From contig JAJUHK010000003.1 of NCBI GenBank assembly GCA_029279945.1, positions 124,001 to 188,000 on the forward strand: a stretch of DNA of 64,000 nt. The letters run 5' to 3'. This DNA is from Pseudidiomarina indica. GTDB taxonomy: Bacteria; Pseudomonadota; Gammaproteobacteria; Enterobacterales; Alteromonadaceae. Below, one piece after another: positions 41,258-51,104 of this stretch; positions within the stretch are counted from its first letter, which is position 1, and each line of letters starts with the position of its first letter. A model generated the notes under the pieces. That model did no database searches and was not told where the DNA came from. It saw only the letters and a list, made by a program, of their open reading frames with translations. The translations under genes and the position numbers were made by a program.

Positions 41258-42983
41258 CCTCAACAATCTTCACCCCAACTTGGCGAATAACGCCAACATC
41301 ATTCACATCCCGCACCGTGAGTATAACGTTGCCTAAGCGCAAGTGGTCTCCAACAACTACACGGCGGTGGAATTTCATATCAAAGTAATCCGTTAAGGTG
41401 GTCTGGGCCGACTCCTCATCGAGTTCACCAATCGGATAGAACCCAGCAATGTCTTGTAACATCAGTTCACCGTTTAACGTGAAGTCACCAAAGAATTCGC
41501 TACTTTGCAACTCTTTTGGTTTACCATCTGTTGCTAACACCTTACTGACAGTATCAATATCTTCAAGTTTAGCAACCACAACAACGAGGTCTCCCTCTTG
41601 AATCACGGGATCAACTCTCGGGTGTAACCATTCACCGTTGCGAATAATGCCAACATATCCTAATTCAACACCCCAATGTAGCTCACTCCATTTTTTATCG
41701 CAGGCAACACAACGTTCACTGATTTGGAAACCCCATGCTTCCATGAGATCTTTCGCACCTAACTGATCGAGTGGCATCCTTCGATCGGGTTCAGCGGGAG
41801 GGGGAATCTCTAGACCTAACCAACGTGCCATGGGCGCAATGGTCCAGCCTTGCACAATGAGAGAAACCATCACGACCATAAAGGCTACGTCAAAATATAA
41901 TTCTGGGTTGGGTACGCCGGTCAGCCAGGGATAGAGTGCTAAGATAATCGGTACTGCACCACGTAAGCCAACCCAGCTGATAAACACTTGTTCGCGCCAA
42001 GGAAAGGTAAATGGTAATAAGCCAACCACAACCGCGATTGGGCGCGAAATGAATATCATAAGCACTGCAACACCGAGAGACAAATGCCAGTGTTCAATCA
42101 GGTGCGACGGTGTAACCAATAAGCCAAGTATCAGGAACATCATGATTTGGCTTAACCACGCTAATCCGTCTTGAACCTGCAAAATATGTGGCAGCTGAGG
42201 GAGCCGTGAGTTACCAATTTTATAACCCATCAAATAAATCGCTAAATAGCCACTCCCGCCAACACTTGATGTTACCGCGTACATTACGATCGCGGTCGCA
42301 AGTGCCAATAGAGGAAAGAAAGAGAATTGCACGGTGATTTTTTGGGTCAACCAAATAAATAACCGACCGCCTACCCATCCACCGATGAACCCAATGGTAA
42401 CTTGTTGCAAAATATCTAGTGAAATAACGGCTAACGAAAAGCTTTCGTTGGACGCGATAATAGCCGTAATGGCCATCGTTAAAATAATAGCCATCGGGTC
42501 GTTGGTACCCGATTCAATTTCTAACGTGGAGGCAACACGCTGTTTAATTTTTAAGTTTTTTGATTGGAAAATACCAAATACCGCTGCCGCATCAGTTGAG
42601 CTTAAAATCGCGCCAATGAGCAATGCCGTTGGCCAAGGTAAATCAAAGAGTAGTACCACTCCAACCGCAGTGAGTGCACAGGTCATAGCCACCCCAAGTG
42701 TGGCTAAGGTGAGCGCTGGGCCAAGAGCAACCCTAAAACGCTCTCGATTGGTACGCATACCACCATCAAAAATAATGACTATTAGTGCTAATGAGCCAAT
42801 GACAAAGGCAAGTTCAGGATTATCAAACCCAATACCAAGTACACCTTCCTCACCAGCAAGCATCCCCACTACGAGAAACGTCAGTAATAACGGTGCTCCT
42901 AACCGATTAGAAACTGAAACCGCCAAAATGCTCACCAAAAGTAAGGCGCCCATGATGAGCATGAGCCCATTTACACTAACCAA
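41244..42983 (-). CDS. nhaP2: Potassium/proton antiporter of the NhaP2/CvrA type
   Basis: CPA1-family K+(Na+)/H+ antiporter of the inner membrane. About the first 395 of 579 residues form 12-13 helices with the transport core motifs STDAAAVFG and the ESGTNDPMAI pair (Asn-Asp). The cytoplasmic remainder has a TrkA-C-type regulatory domain (ELGYVGIIRNGEWLHP, VIQEGDLVVVVAK) and a terminal CorC/HlyC-like domain. The start codon is TTG with AAGGAG seven bases upstream; the next in-frame ATG (codon 8) is too far from it. It is divergent from rdgB. Confidence 0.93.
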   Translation of the reverse strand: MVSVNGLMLIMGALLLVSILAVSVSNRLGAPLLLTFLVVGMLAGEEGVLGIGFDNPELAFVIGSLALIVIIFDGGMRTNRERFRVALGPALTLATLGVAMTCALTAVGVVLLFDLPWPTALLIGAILSSTDAAAVFGIFQSKNLKIKQRVASTLEIESGTNDPMAIILTMAITAIIASNESFSLAVISLDILQQVTIGFIGGWVGGRLFIWLTQKITVQFSFFPLLALATAIVMYAVTSSVGGSGYLAIYLMGYKIGNSRLPQLPHILQVQDGLAWLSQIMMFLILGLLVTPSHLIEHWHLSLGVAVLMIFISRPIAVVVGLLPFTFPWREQVFISWVGLRGAVPIILALYPWLTGVPNPELYFDVAFMVVMVSLIVQGWTIAPMARWLGLEIPPPAEPDRRMPLDQLGAKDLMEAWGFQISERCVACDKKWSELHWGVELGYVGIIRNGEWLHPRVDPVIQEGDLVVVVAKLEDIDTVSKVLATDGKPKELQSSEFFGDFTLNGELMLQDIAGFYPIGELDEESAQTTLTDYFDMKFHRRVVVGDHLRLGNVILTVRDVNDVGVIRQVGVKIVEEKAN

Positions 42984-42994
42984 ACCTATTCTCC

Positions 42995-43023
42995 TTGGTC
43001 ACATTCAAAATGCCTCGTATAAT
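42995..43023 (+). promoter_or_regulatory. Promoter for rdgB-hemW
   Basis: TTGGTC (42995-43000), 17-base spacer and a perfect TATAAT (43018-43023), giving a leader of roughly 25 bases. A second TATAAT occurs at 43036-43041, too close to the start codon to be the main promoter. Confidence 0.6.
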
Positions 43024-43056
43024 ATCATGCACATGTATAATTTTGGTGCATAGTAA

Positions 43057-43653
43057 ATGGAAAACATTGTTTTAGCGAGTGGTAATCAAGGAAAAGTCAA
43101 AGAAATCCAACAATTATTGAGTCCGTTAGGATGGCACGTTACCCCGCAAACCGAATGGGGTTTTGAGGAAGCGGAAGAAACAGGGCTAACCTTTGTTGAG
43201 AACGCCATCATCAAAGCACGCCATGCCTCTCAACTCACTGGCTTACCTGCCTTGGCCGATGATTCTGGTCTTGCTGTTACTGCACTAGGTGGAGCACCAG
43301 GAATATATTCCGCTCGCTTTGCAGGCCCGCAATGCTCTGATAGCGACAACATTGCAAAATTATTGCGGCAACTCACCGATACCCCAGGACAAGAACGGCA
43401 CGCGAGCTTTCATTGTGTCATAGTATTTTTACGCCATGCTGAAGATCCCACCCCGATTATATGCCAGGGCCGGTGGGACGGTTACATCACGACAACCCCA
43501 CAAGGAACGCAAGGATTTGGCTACGACCCCGTATTCTGGGTGCCTGATTTACAATGTACCGCTGCTCAACTCACGCTGGAGCAAAAGCATCAGTATAGCC
43601 ATCGGGGGCACGCGTTGCGCGCGTTGTTACGTGAATTACAGGCGCACTCATGA
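43057..43653 (+). CDS. rdgB: Non-canonical purine NTP pyrophosphatase (ITP/XTP)
   Basis: Cleaves dITP, ITP and XTP to monophosphates to keep them out of DNA and RNA. The 198-residue protein has the Ham1/RdgB features [10 protein letters not shown] (8-17), [23 protein letters not shown] and the late GFGYDPVFW. No good ribosome site precedes the ATG. It overlaps hemW by four bases (ATGA), the same pair as in E. coli. Confidence 0.96.
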   Translation: MENIVLASGNQGKVKEIQQLLSPLGWHVTPQTEWGFEEAEETGLTFVENAIIKARHASQLTGLPALADDSGLAVTALGGAPGIYSARFAGPQCSDSDNIAKLLRQLTDTPGQERHASFHCVIVFLRHAEDPTPIICQGRWDGYITTTPQGTQGFGYDPVFWVPDLQCTAAQLTLEQKHQYSHRGHALRALLRELQAHS

Positions 43654-44801
43654 CATCACTAAGTTTGCCACCACTGTCGTTGTACATTCACATTCCATGG
43701 TGTGTACAAAAATGTCCTTACTGTGATTTTAACTCACACAGTGTCAAGCACGATATTCCAGAGGCCGCTTATCTTGCGCGATTGCTCGATGATTTACGCG
43801 CCGACCTCGACTGGGTACAAGGGCGCGTACTGCAAAGTATTTTCATCGGCGGTGGTACCCCCAGCCTAATTAGTGCAGCGGGGATAAAATACCTACTCGA
43901 TACTGTTCGAACGTTAGTTCCTCTGACCCCTGACTGTGAAATCACCTTAGAGGCAAATCCCGGTACCTTTGAAACCGAACGGTTCGCCGGTTATGTTGAA
44001 GCTGGCGTAACACGGCTGTCAATTGGTGTGCAAAGCCTGAACCATAAACAGTTACAAATACTAGGGCGTATTCATGACCCGCAGCAAGCGGTCGCCGCTG
44101 CGCAACATGCGCGACAACTCCCTCTCACTAGCTTTAATTTAGATTTAATGCACGGTTTACCCTCACAAACCCTCACTGAGGGTCTTGCTGATTTAACAGC
44201 AGTGATTGCGCTACAACCCCCTCACATTTCTTGGTACCAACTTACCATTGAACCTAATACGGCATTTGCAAGTCGCCCACCGCAGTTACCTGCAGAAGAG
44301 GCTTTGTGGAACATTCAAGAACAGGGCCATGAACTACTGTTAGCCGCTGGGTATGAGCACTACGAAATTAGCGCATACGCCAAACCTGGTCACCGTAGCC
44401 GTCATAATATGAACTATTGGCGTTTTGGTGATTATTTAGGGATAGGCTGTGGTGCCCACAGCAAAATCACTATACCTGCGCAAAATAAGATCATTCGCTG
44501 TGAAAAAATAAAGCACCCGCAGGGTTATTTGGATCTTACGCGCTCATTAATATATCGGCAATGGAGTGTGACACCAGATGAACGCCCATTTGAATTTTTT
44601 ATGAATTACTTCCGCTTGATGGAACCAGTGCCCAAAGTTGAGTTTGCGGCGCACACTGGCCTCTCATCGGCTATTGCAGACCGGTTATTGCAGCCTGCTC
44701 AACAGCAAGGACTCGTTGAAATTGATGCGCAACGGTGGCAAACGACAGAGCTCGGTCGGCGTTATTTGAATAGTTTGTTAGACACATTACTAGATGGTTG
44801 A
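43650..44801 (+). CDS. hemW: HemW, radical SAM heme chaperone
   Basis: Member of the HemN-like radical SAM family; HemW binds and transfers heme rather than acting as coproporphyrinogen dehydrogenase. The 383-residue protein carries the cluster motif CVQKCPYC (C18, C22, C25), preceded by LYIHIPW, then FIGGGTPS and [12 protein letters not shown]. The N-terminal extra Cys that marks true HemN is absent. The C-terminal HemN domain follows. It is translationally coupled to rdgB. Confidence 0.93.
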   Translation: MTSLSLPPLSLYIHIPWCVQKCPYCDFNSHSVKHDIPEAAYLARLLDDLRADLDWVQGRVLQSIFIGGGTPSLISAAGIKYLLDTVRTLVPLTPDCEITLEANPGTFETERFAGYVEAGVTRLSIGVQSLNHKQLQILGRIHDPQQAVAAAQHARQLPLTSFNLDLMHGLPSQTLTEGLADLTAVIALQPPHISWYQLTIEPNTAFASRPPQLPAEEALWNIQEQGHELLLAAGYEHYEISAYAKPGHRSRHNMNYWRFGDYLGIGCGAHSKITIPAQNKIIRCEKIKHPQGYLDLTRSLIYRQWSVTPDERPFEFFMNYFRLMEPVPKVEFAAHTGLSSAIADRLLQPAQQQGLVEIDAQRWQTTELGRRYLNSLLDTLLDG

Positions 44802-44823
44802 GCGGCTCATTCGACCCGCTCAA
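44798..44823. terminator. Hairpin at the hemW / trmB convergent junction
   Basis: Stem TTGAGCGG (44798-44805) pairs with CCGCTCAA (44816-44823) around a ten-base loop. The hemW stop lies in the stem and the trmB stop in the loop. No T-run, so activity as a terminator is unproven. Confidence 0.4.
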
Positions 44824-45523
44824 ACTTCAAATCCCAAACACCATGTCCCAAACGCTCACCACGTTGTTCAAATTTAGTGAAGGGACGTTCTTTTGGTCGT
44901 GGAATATACGTATTGTCCGCAGATAAATTACGCCATTTCGGAGCGGCTGCGAGTACCTCGAGCATATGTTCAGCGTAATTCTCCCAATCAGTAGCAAGAT
45001 GTAGTATGCCACCTATCTCCATTTTTTGCCGCAACAACTCAACGAATTCTGATTGAATTAAACGACGTTTGTGATGACGCTTCTTATGCCACGGGTCGGG
45101 GAAAAATATTTGGACACCCGCGAGACTATGATCTGGAATACAATCGTTAAGGATTTCTACGGCATCATGTTCATAAACCCGCAGATTCGTCAGTTGTGCC
45201 ACTTCGGCGTCCATCAAGCAGGCACCTACACCTGGGCGATGCACTTCAATACCAATAAAATTTTTCTCCGGAGCAGCAGCTGCCATTTGCACCAAGGATT
45301 TACCCATTCCAAAACCAATTTCAAGAATCGTAGGTGCCACACGGCCAAATACCTGAGCTAAGTCGAGCTGGCCTTCCGTGTGCGTCAAGCCCAGCTGTGG
45401 CCACGCGCGCTCAATTGCTGCAGCTTGTCCTTTAGTGAGTCGCCCTTCGCGTTTAACAAAGCTACGGATCTTACGACGAAACTGCCCTTCAAGTTGAGCT
45501 TGCTCGATATGCTCTGAACTCAT
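44807..45523 (-). CDS. trmB: tRNA (guanine-N7-)-methyltransferase
   Basis: SAM-dependent enzyme that makes m7G46 in the tRNA variable loop. The 238-residue protein has the SAM site [15 protein letters not shown], the acidic [22 protein letters not shown] (the family signature with catalytic Asp) and the C-terminal [17 protein letters not shown]. mutY and yggX, often its neighbours, lie about 1.3 kb upstream beyond the ompA gene. Confidence 0.95.
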   Translation of the reverse strand: MSSEHIEQAQLEGQFRRKIRSFVKREGRLTKGQAAAIERAWPQLGLTHTEGQLDLAQVFGRVAPTILEIGFGMGKSLVQMAAAAPEKNFIGIEVHRPGVGACLMDAEVAQLTNLRVYEHDAVEILNDCIPDHSLAGVQIFFPDPWHKKRHHKRRLIQSEFVELLRQKMEIGGILHLATDWENYAEHMLEVLAAAPKWRNLSADNTYIPRPKERPFTKFEQRGERLGHGVWDLKFERVE

Positions 45524-45570
45524 AATGCCTCAATATTATATTCAAACAAAAATGCGGGCAGTTATTATGC

Positions 45571-45606
45571 AAAAAGGCACACTAAACGCAAGTTTAGTGT
45601 GCCTTT
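45571..45606 (-). terminator. Rho-independent terminator of the ompA gene
   Basis: A perfect 15-base stem (45573-45587 with 45592-45606) with a four-base loop, followed on the minus strand by TTTTT. It lies about 20 bases after the ompA stop and separates it from trmB. Confidence 0.88.
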
Positions 45607-45627
45607 ATCATGCAGAACGAGTGACTA

Positions 45628-46698
45628 TTACTTTTTAACAGGCACTTGTTTTGTTACTGACATTACCGCTTCAATGCGACGGTTCTTCTCGCGATTTTCA
45701 CGGGTATCGTTTGGATACTTCGGACGGCTTTCACCATAACCTACAGTAGTAACGCGTGAAGCTGCGATACCGTACTCGTTAATCAATAAGTCGCCTACTG
45801 CTTTCGCACGACGCTCTGACAACAATTGGTTATAGCTTGCTGAACCAGTGCTATCAGTGTGCCCTTCTATCACTACGTTCAACTGTGGATATTCTTTCAA
45901 GAACTCAGCTGTTTTTCGTACATCTTCACGTTGGTCCGCTGATACTTCTGCAGACTCTAGCGCAAACGTTACGACCAACTCACGAGTAACTGTTTCATTT
46001 TCATACATGACACAGCCATCAGCATCCACTTTGTATCCAGCGCGAGTATTCGGACACTTATCTTGACCATCTGGTACGCCATCACCATCCGAATCAACGA
46101 CTACCGGTGCTACCGGCATAGGAGCCGGAGCTTGCTCTTGTCTAGTGTACGTTGATGCAGTGTTGCCACCAAAGTAATAACGTAACGAAGTCATCACCAT
46201 GAATTCGGTTAAATCTTTTTCACTCTGCTGTACAGCACCTTCAACAGTGAACGCCCAATTATCGTTAATGAAATCACGATAACCAGCACCAATGCGCAGG
46301 AATGAAGTCTTAATATCACTAAATTCAGTCGCGTTAATACCTACTGCACCATAAACTTTTGGTGTAAAGTTATATAATACGTCAACACCATAGGCTGAAC
46401 CATTAGAGGTATCGCCAGTGAATTCTAGGCTGCTACGGAGGTAATCGTAGTAAACTCGATAGCCCCACTCAGGGGTAAATTGATAACCGGCCTCAATCCC
46501 CGCGAAAGGAGTATCAAAACCACCTTTAAAACTCTGTAATTGGTTATTTTCAATTACGCGGCGATCGGAGTCAGTACCGAACAAACCAAGGCGTGGCCCC
46601 ACATAGATACTACCCGGTTCAGTAGCTTTGTTTGCTAATGCAGGCGTAGCTAGTAACGCCGCTACCACAGCAGTGGATATTAATGATAACCGTTTCAT
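45628..46698 (-). CDS. ompA: OmpA-family outer-membrane protein
   Basis: Structural outer-membrane protein. The ATG at 46698 follows AAGGAG and begins a good signal peptide (MKRLSLISTAVVAALLATPALA, written here as residues 1-22); the product has 356 residues. Residues about 23-210 form an eight-strand OprF/OmpA-like barrel. A calcium-binding thrombospondin-3 type repeat follows (DSDGDGVPDGQDKCPNT), then the OmpA C-terminal peptidoglycan-binding domain with GHTDSTGSASYNQLLSERRA and NREKNRRIEAVM. A strong terminator follows the stop. Confidence 0.94.
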   Translation of the reverse strand: MKRLSLISTAVVAALLATPALANKATEPGSIYVGPRLGLFGTDSDRRVIENNQLQSFKGGFDTPFAGIEAGYQFTPEWGYRVYYDYLRSSLEFTGDTSNGSAYGVDVLYNFTPKVYGAVGINATEFSDIKTSFLRIGAGYRDFINDNWAFTVEGAVQQSEKDLTEFMVMTSLRYYFGGNTASTYTRQEQAPAPMPVAPVVVDSDGDGVPDGQDKCPNTRAGYKVDADGCVMYENETVTRELVVTFALESAEVSADQREDVRKTAEFLKEYPQLNVVIEGHTDSTGSASYNQLLSERRAKAVGDLLINEYGIAASRVTTVGYGESRPKYPNDTRENREKNRRIEAVMSVTKQVPVKK

Positions 46699-46838
46699 GA
46701 GATGCTCCTTGTATTTTCTCATAGGGCGATTGATTGTTATATGCCAATTATAATACAAAACTAAGCAGAAAACCTGTAAATTGTCGGCTTTACTTAATAT
46801 TTTCACCCAGGTTTACACCGTCTTTACATTGCAAATTC

Positions 46839-47858
46839 ATGACCAAACCAAATACTTACCAAACAACTTTGGCATTAACGCCAACACAATTTAGCGAGTG
46901 CTTAAAGACTTGGCAGCGCGAACACGGCCGCCATAACCTTCCTTGGCAACAAAATCCAACTCCCTACACTGTTTTGGTCAGTGAAATCATGTTGCAACAA
47001 ACGCAGGTGGCGACCGTTATCCCTTACTACCACCGTTGGTTACAGCACTTTCCAACCTTTCAAGCATTGGCTGCGGCCAACGAAGATCTGGTACTCGCCC
47101 TGTGGCAGGGGTTAGGTTATTACTCACGTGCTCGAAATCTTCATCGTGCAGCGCGCTATGTGGTCGACCAATTCAATAGTGAATTACCACATAGCATTAA
47201 CGCGTTGCGCGAAATTCCAGGCGTGGGTCCATATACTGCCGGAGCCATCTGCTCGTTCGCTTTTGATTTGCCCGCACCACTTGTCGATGGCAACGTGAAG
47301 CGCCTATTCGCCCGTTACTTCGGTATCACTGGTGAGGTTAACTCAACCAAGTTCAACAACAAGGTGTGGCAGTTAGCCGAACACTACACTCCCCCACAAG
47401 ACAATCGTATCTATGCACAAGCATTACTCGATATGGGAGCAACGATCTGTACACCGCGCCAGCCACAATGTACACAGTGTCCATTACAAACAACCTGTTA
47501 TGCTCGACAGACCCAGTGTGTTGACAAACTACCTGAGAAAAAGAAGCCCACCCCCTTGCCAACACGATTCGCTTGGTTTGGTATCGATTACAACGCAACT
47601 GGCGTGGTCTTGGTACAGCGTGGTACGGACGCTGTATGGCCACGGTTATGGTGCTTACCAGAATTCCTAAATGCCCCAGTGGCAGCTATCGAGCATGGTC
47701 AGTTTCGGCACGTATTCTCACATTACAAACTGACCGCTACGGTAGTTCAATTTAAAGCACCAGCCACTAACACCCGGGTTGCTTGGGACGACCTTCCCAA
47801 ATTTGGGTTACCGGCCCCGATCAAGCGCTATTTAGCCAAAGTGCGGAGTAATCTCTAG
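46839..47858 (+). CDS. mutY: Adenine DNA glycosylase MutY
   Basis: Removes adenine mispaired with 8-oxoguanine. The ATG at 46839 gives 339 residues; an in-frame extension upstream is not MutY-like and overlaps the ompA promoter area. The HhH glycosylase domain has catalytic Glu49 in SEIMLQQTQ, the hairpin PGVGPYTAGA and Asp150 in LVDGNVKR. The iron-sulfur cluster Cys residues are C204, C211, C214 and C220 (spacing 6-2-5). A C-terminal Nudix-like domain that reads 8-oxoG follows, with FRHVFSHYKL. yggX follows directly, as in E. coli. Confidence 0.95.
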   Translation: MTKPNTYQTTLALTPTQFSECLKTWQREHGRHNLPWQQNPTPYTVLVSEIMLQQTQVATVIPYYHRWLQHFPTFQALAAANEDLVLALWQGLGYYSRARNLHRAARYVVDQFNSELPHSINALREIPGVGPYTAGAICSFAFDLPAPLVDGNVKRLFARYFGITGEVNSTKFNNKVWQLAEHYTPPQDNRIYAQALLDMGATICTPRQPQCTQCPLQTTCYARQTQCVDKLPEKKKPTPLPTRFAWFGIDYNATGVVLVQRGTDAVWPRLWCLPEFLNAPVAAIEHGQFRHVFSHYKLTATVVQFKAPATNTRVAWDDLPKFGLPAPIKRYLAKVRSNL

Positions 47859-47936
47859 TTGGTGTTTCGATGTGGTTTGCATTATCGAATCGCTGCAGCC
47901 TAAAATAGCATGACATTCCGTAAGACCGAGGTGAGT

Positions 47937-48209
47937 ATGAGTCGTATCGTCTATTGTGAGTATTTAAAAAAAGAAGCTGAAGGGCTCGATTTTCAGCTTT
48001 ATCCGGGCGAGTTGGGAGCTCGAATCTTTAACTCCATTTCTAAAGAAGCATGGGCGCTCTGGCAGAAAAAGCAGACCATGCTCATCAATGAAAACCGCCT
48101 CAATATGATGGATCCAAACGCTCGGGCATTCCTTGAAGAGCAGATGCAAGCATTTCTCTTCGAAGGCAAAGACGTTACTGTTGAAGGATACACGCCGCCA
48201 GCAGATTAA
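47937..48209 (+). CDS. yggX: Probable Fe(2+)-trafficking protein YggX
   Basis: Small protein that protects iron-sulfur clusters from oxidative damage. The ATG at 47937 gives 90 residues starting [20 protein letters not shown], matching E. coli YggX over its whole length, including the conserved Cys7, [11 protein letters not shown] and [22 protein letters not shown] lies five bases before the ATG. The convergent waaA-kdkA gene begins its stop at the next base. Confidence 0.95.
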   Translation: MSRIVYCEYLKKEAEGLDFQLYPGELGARIFNSISKEAWALWQKKQTMLINENRLNMMDPNARAFLEEQMQAFLFEGKDVTVEGYTPPAD

Positions 48210-50231
48210 TTAGCCGTGATAAGCGTTTAATAACAGCGGCCAATCTCGAGTTTCATTGAAATGGAACGCTGCCTGGGCTTTGGTCGCTTTGTTAAGCTCT
48301 TTATGAAATGAGCGCAACAAACGTTGTAGGTTGCCTTCTTTCCAAGGCCCCGACGCCTGGCGTCCACACTTATCAAAATCAACAATCCAGCATTTTCCTG
48401 CTGCGTCTAACATAATGTTATGACAGTTTAAATCAGAGTGATACACATTGGCATCGTGGAGTTGGCGAATAGTCTGCCCCACTGTTTGCCATTCTGATGG
48501 TGTTAGTTGACGTTGCTGCAGCACTTTAAATAAGTCACTACTGTGCGGGATCACCTCAACAAGAATATCGGCTCGATAGCACCAACCCGGCGCTTTGGTA
48601 TAATGTGCAGCTACAGGCCGCGGGACTGGAAGGCCTAATTCTCGCAGCTTTAATAATAATGAAAACTCGGCCATAGCGCGGCTCTCGGGAATTGGCTCCC
48701 GCTTAAAGCGGTCACGGTTAACTTTACCTACGAGTCCACCCCGATAATAATGGCGTAACAACAAGCCATGTTCACCTTGCTCAACGAAGAATGCAGTACT
48801 ACGGCCTGTCGCAGAGCCTTTTACTTTGCCTTGCATCATCCAATACTGTGGTGAAAAGTAGTCTGCTGGACACTGTTGTAGTACTTCTGGATCGTACCAA
48901 ATCATCGTATTTTTGTTCGGTTGTACCGTTTCTATCATGGCCATTGTCCTTAGCGATTTTACCTGAGGCAGTGGCGGTAAGTAGCGCTGAATATCTTCCA
49001 AAATTGCGTCTGTGGCACCCCTATCATGACGAAATTCATGTAGTGCTCGCTGTACCATTTGCTGCGCCACCTGTGGCTGTGTTAGCCAACTCGTCCAAGT
49101 TGCAGCCAACTCTTCTGGTGATGACACCACTGCCACTGCTTGTGCCTGTTCGAGGCGCTTATACAATTGTTCAAAGTTAAATACATGAGGCCCTGTCGCT
49201 AGCGGAGTATGAGTAGCTATTGGTTCAAGCGGATTGTGGCCTCCCCGCGCAATAAAACTTCCCCCAATAAATGCACCATCAGCGATGGCATACCATAGCA
49301 TGAGTTCACCCATAGTATCTGCTAGGAATACTTGATGTTGTGGTGTTACTGGTTCTCCTTGGCTACGCCGTACGTATGAAAAACCACTCGTATCAATTAA
49401 GTGAGCAACAGCTGTAAAACGCTCTGGATGGCGTGGTACCAAAATTAATAAAGCATTTGGCGTAGTGGTGAGCACGAGCTTAAATGCGCTGAGAACCTGC
49501 TCATCTTCCCCATCATGAGTGCTAGCGGCCACTAGTACCGGCCGTTGCAGTCTGCTTCGCCATAGCTCTGCATCTTCCTGGAGCGTTGGTGCTAATTGAA
49601 TATCGTGCTTGAGATTGCCACGTACCACCAACTGCTCAGGATTTACACCCAACTGCCGAAAACGCTCGGCACTTTCGGCTGTTTGCGCAGCAACAAAGCT
49701 TAGGTTATTCCATAACGATCCCAGCAACCAACGGTAACGCTGATAACCGCGCTGTGACCGTTCTGACATCCGGGCATTCACCACCAACAGCGGAATTCCA
49801 CGTTGTTTAGCTTGAGCAACAAAACACGGCCAAACTTCTGTTTCCAAAACAATCACGATACGTGGTGCTAGTTTGCGAAAAAAGCGCGCCATAGCTCGCG
49901 CCGTATCTATAGGCAAATAGCTGTAGAATACCCGCTCACCAAAGAATTGCTTAGCTATCGTCGCTGCGGTTGGAGTCATCGACGTGAGCGTAATAGGTAG
50001 ATTAGGGTAAGTGGCTAATATCGCTTCAATCAGCGCACGTGCTGCCACTGTTTCCCCCACCGACACGCAGTGAATAATTATCCCGTCACGAGCCTGCGCC
50101 GGGATCTGTTGCCAAGCAAGTCGTTCACGCAGGCGCAGCCGATATTCTGGTGCTTTCGCCCCGCGCAGCCATAGGTATAAAAAGACCAATGGCGTTGCGA
50201 GGCAAATCATAACTCGATAACTGAATGTCAT
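48210..50231 (-). CDS. waaA: Fusion: Kdo transferase (WaaA) + Kdo kinase (KdkA)
   Basis: One 673-codon frame joining two LPS inner-core enzymes. Residues 1 to about 425 are WaaA, which adds Kdo to lipid IVA: an N-terminal hydrophobic anchor, RERLAW, HCVSVGET, VLETEVWP, NARMSERS and the C-terminal donor site GGSFIARGGHNPLEPIA. Residues about 432-673 match Haemophilus Kdo kinase KdkA: KGSATGRSTAFF, LRHYYRGGLVGKVN, the catalytic loop HSDLNCHN (D600, N605) and DFDKCG (D618). Both halves look full-length (E. coli WaaA 425, Haemophilus KdkA 241). WaaA partnered with a kinase usually adds a single Kdo. It follows the glycosyltransferase gene by six bases. Confidence 0.95.
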   Translation of the reverse strand: MTFSYRVMICLATPLVFLYLWLRGAKAPEYRLRLRERLAWQQIPAQARDGIIIHCVSVGETVAARALIEAILATYPNLPITLTSMTPTAATIAKQFFGERVFYSYLPIDTARAMARFFRKLAPRIVIVLETEVWPCFVAQAKQRGIPLLVVNARMSERSQRGYQRYRWLLGSLWNNLSFVAAQTAESAERFRQLGVNPEQLVVRGNLKHDIQLAPTLQEDAELWRSRLQRPVLVAASTHDGEDEQVLSAFKLVLTTTPNALLILVPRHPERFTAVAHLIDTSGFSYVRRSQGEPVTPQHQVFLADTMGELMLWYAIADGAFIGGSFIARGGHNPLEPIATHTPLATGPHVFNFEQLYKRLEQAQAVAVVSSPEELAATWTSWLTQPQVAQQMVQRALHEFRHDRGATDAILEDIQRYLPPLPQVKSLRTMAMIETVQPNKNTMIWYDPEVLQQCPADYFSPQYWMMQGKVKGSATGRSTAFFVEQGEHGLLLRHYYRGGLVGKVNRDRFKREPIPESRAMAEFSLLLKLRELGLPVPRPVAAHYTKAPGWCYRADILVEVIPHSSDLFKVLQQRQLTPSEWQTVGQTIRQLHDANVYHSDLNCHNIMLDAAGKCWIVDFDKCGRQASGPWKEGNLQRLLRSFHKELNKATKAQAAFHFNETRDWPLLLNAYHG
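48936..48951 (-). promoter_or_regulatory. Candidate internal ribosome binding site and start for the kinase half
   Basis: Inside the waaA-kdkA frame, AAGGA (48947-48951) lies eight bases before an in-frame ATG (Met432, 48936-48938), exactly at the domain boundary. A 242-residue kinase could be made from it. This is an inference from spacing and position. Confidence 0.45.
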
Positions 50232-50237
50232 TGGCTA

Positions 50238-50978
50238 CTATCGCCAGTACTCGCTAATCCACGTTGTCGGCAGGACTTTTCTAAACCATTTACCGCTACG
50301 CCCTGCCACTGCATCGTCTGGATGTGGGCGGCCGTGAAAAATAATGACCTTCGCTCCTTCTGGAATACGCGGCTCTTGGAAAAAACTTAGTGGAAATGGC
50401 CGTAAACAATGTCGCTTAAAGCTACGACACCACTCTGCCGGCCAATATTTGAGGCGCCCTTGGCGGGCAACGAACTGAGTTATAAATTCCTGTTCGTTGC
50501 GCACATTCTTACGCGAGCCAATAGGATCAGATTTCAAGTATTCCAAAGCATCTGCATGAGCGCCAATGTTGAAACGGAAAACAGAAGTGTTACCTGTAGC
50601 GTCTGATTTATCCCATTCTTTAATGACTAAGAAGTCACCCTCTGGCTCAAAGAATTCATCCAAGCTACCAACAATGACGATATCCAGATCGAGGAACAGA
50701 GTTGGCCCTTGTAGGTCGTACAGTGTTTCAGCAAAGCACGTGAGCTTAAGCCAGCCATGTGCAAAGGTCCATGGTTTGCGTTGGTCAAAATCTTCAAAAC
50801 CGATGGCAGGGATAGGTTTAACGTCAACCTCTTCTCGAATACCGTCGGCATCGTCGGTCAAACATACAAATCGATATGGAATCGAAATATTCCGACTCAC
50901 CATGGAATAGAGTTTATTGACATAATCGGAGCCGTATTTAGTGCCCCACTTAATACAAATAATATTGACTGGCTGCAT
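50238..50978 (-). CDS. Putative GT-A glycosyltransferase, probably LPS core
   Basis: A 246-residue soluble protein. The sequence NIICIKWGTKYGSDYVNKLY at the start and the LFLDLDIVIVGSLDEFF strand (about 93-110), with an Asp-x-Asp metal motif, point to a GT-A fold glycosyltransferase. The conserved late RNEQEFITQF and an HGRPHPDD stretch near the C-terminus support this. There are no membrane helices. It lies six bases upstream of waaA-kdkA on the same strand, so a role in LPS core extension is the likeliest; donor and acceptor cannot be read from sequence. Confidence 0.8.
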   Translation of the reverse strand: MQPVNIICIKWGTKYGSDYVNKLYSMVSRNISIPYRFVCLTDDADGIREEVDVKPIPAIGFEDFDQRKPWTFAHGWLKLTCFAETLYDLQGPTLFLDLDIVIVGSLDEFFEPEGDFLVIKEWDKSDATGNTSVFRFNIGAHADALEYLKSDPIGSRKNVRNEQEFITQFVARQGRLKYWPAEWCRSFKRHCLRPFPLSFFQEPRIPEGAKVIIFHGRPHPDDAVAGRSGKWFRKVLPTTWISEYWR

Positions 50979-51104
50979 GGTATTCCCGCCTGCTGTTAAC
51001 GAATATGCTGGGCATCATAATGCCATTTTTTCTTGGCTCCTGCCATGCCAACTCAAAGCATTACGCCTAATTTCACTTAACTTAGCGTAGTTTTAACAGA
51101 ACAC

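Noticed and set aside
42334-43053. Open frame of 239 codons opposite the antiporter gene
   Set aside because: Complement of a membrane-protein gene, with Ser/Thr/Pro-rich translation and no domain; not a gene.
46699-46838. Extended starts for ompA and mutY that would overlap each other
   Set aside because: The signal peptide and AAGGAG place the ompA start at 46698, and MutY homology begins near 46839, so this is a divergent promoter region; I could not fix exact promoter boxes.
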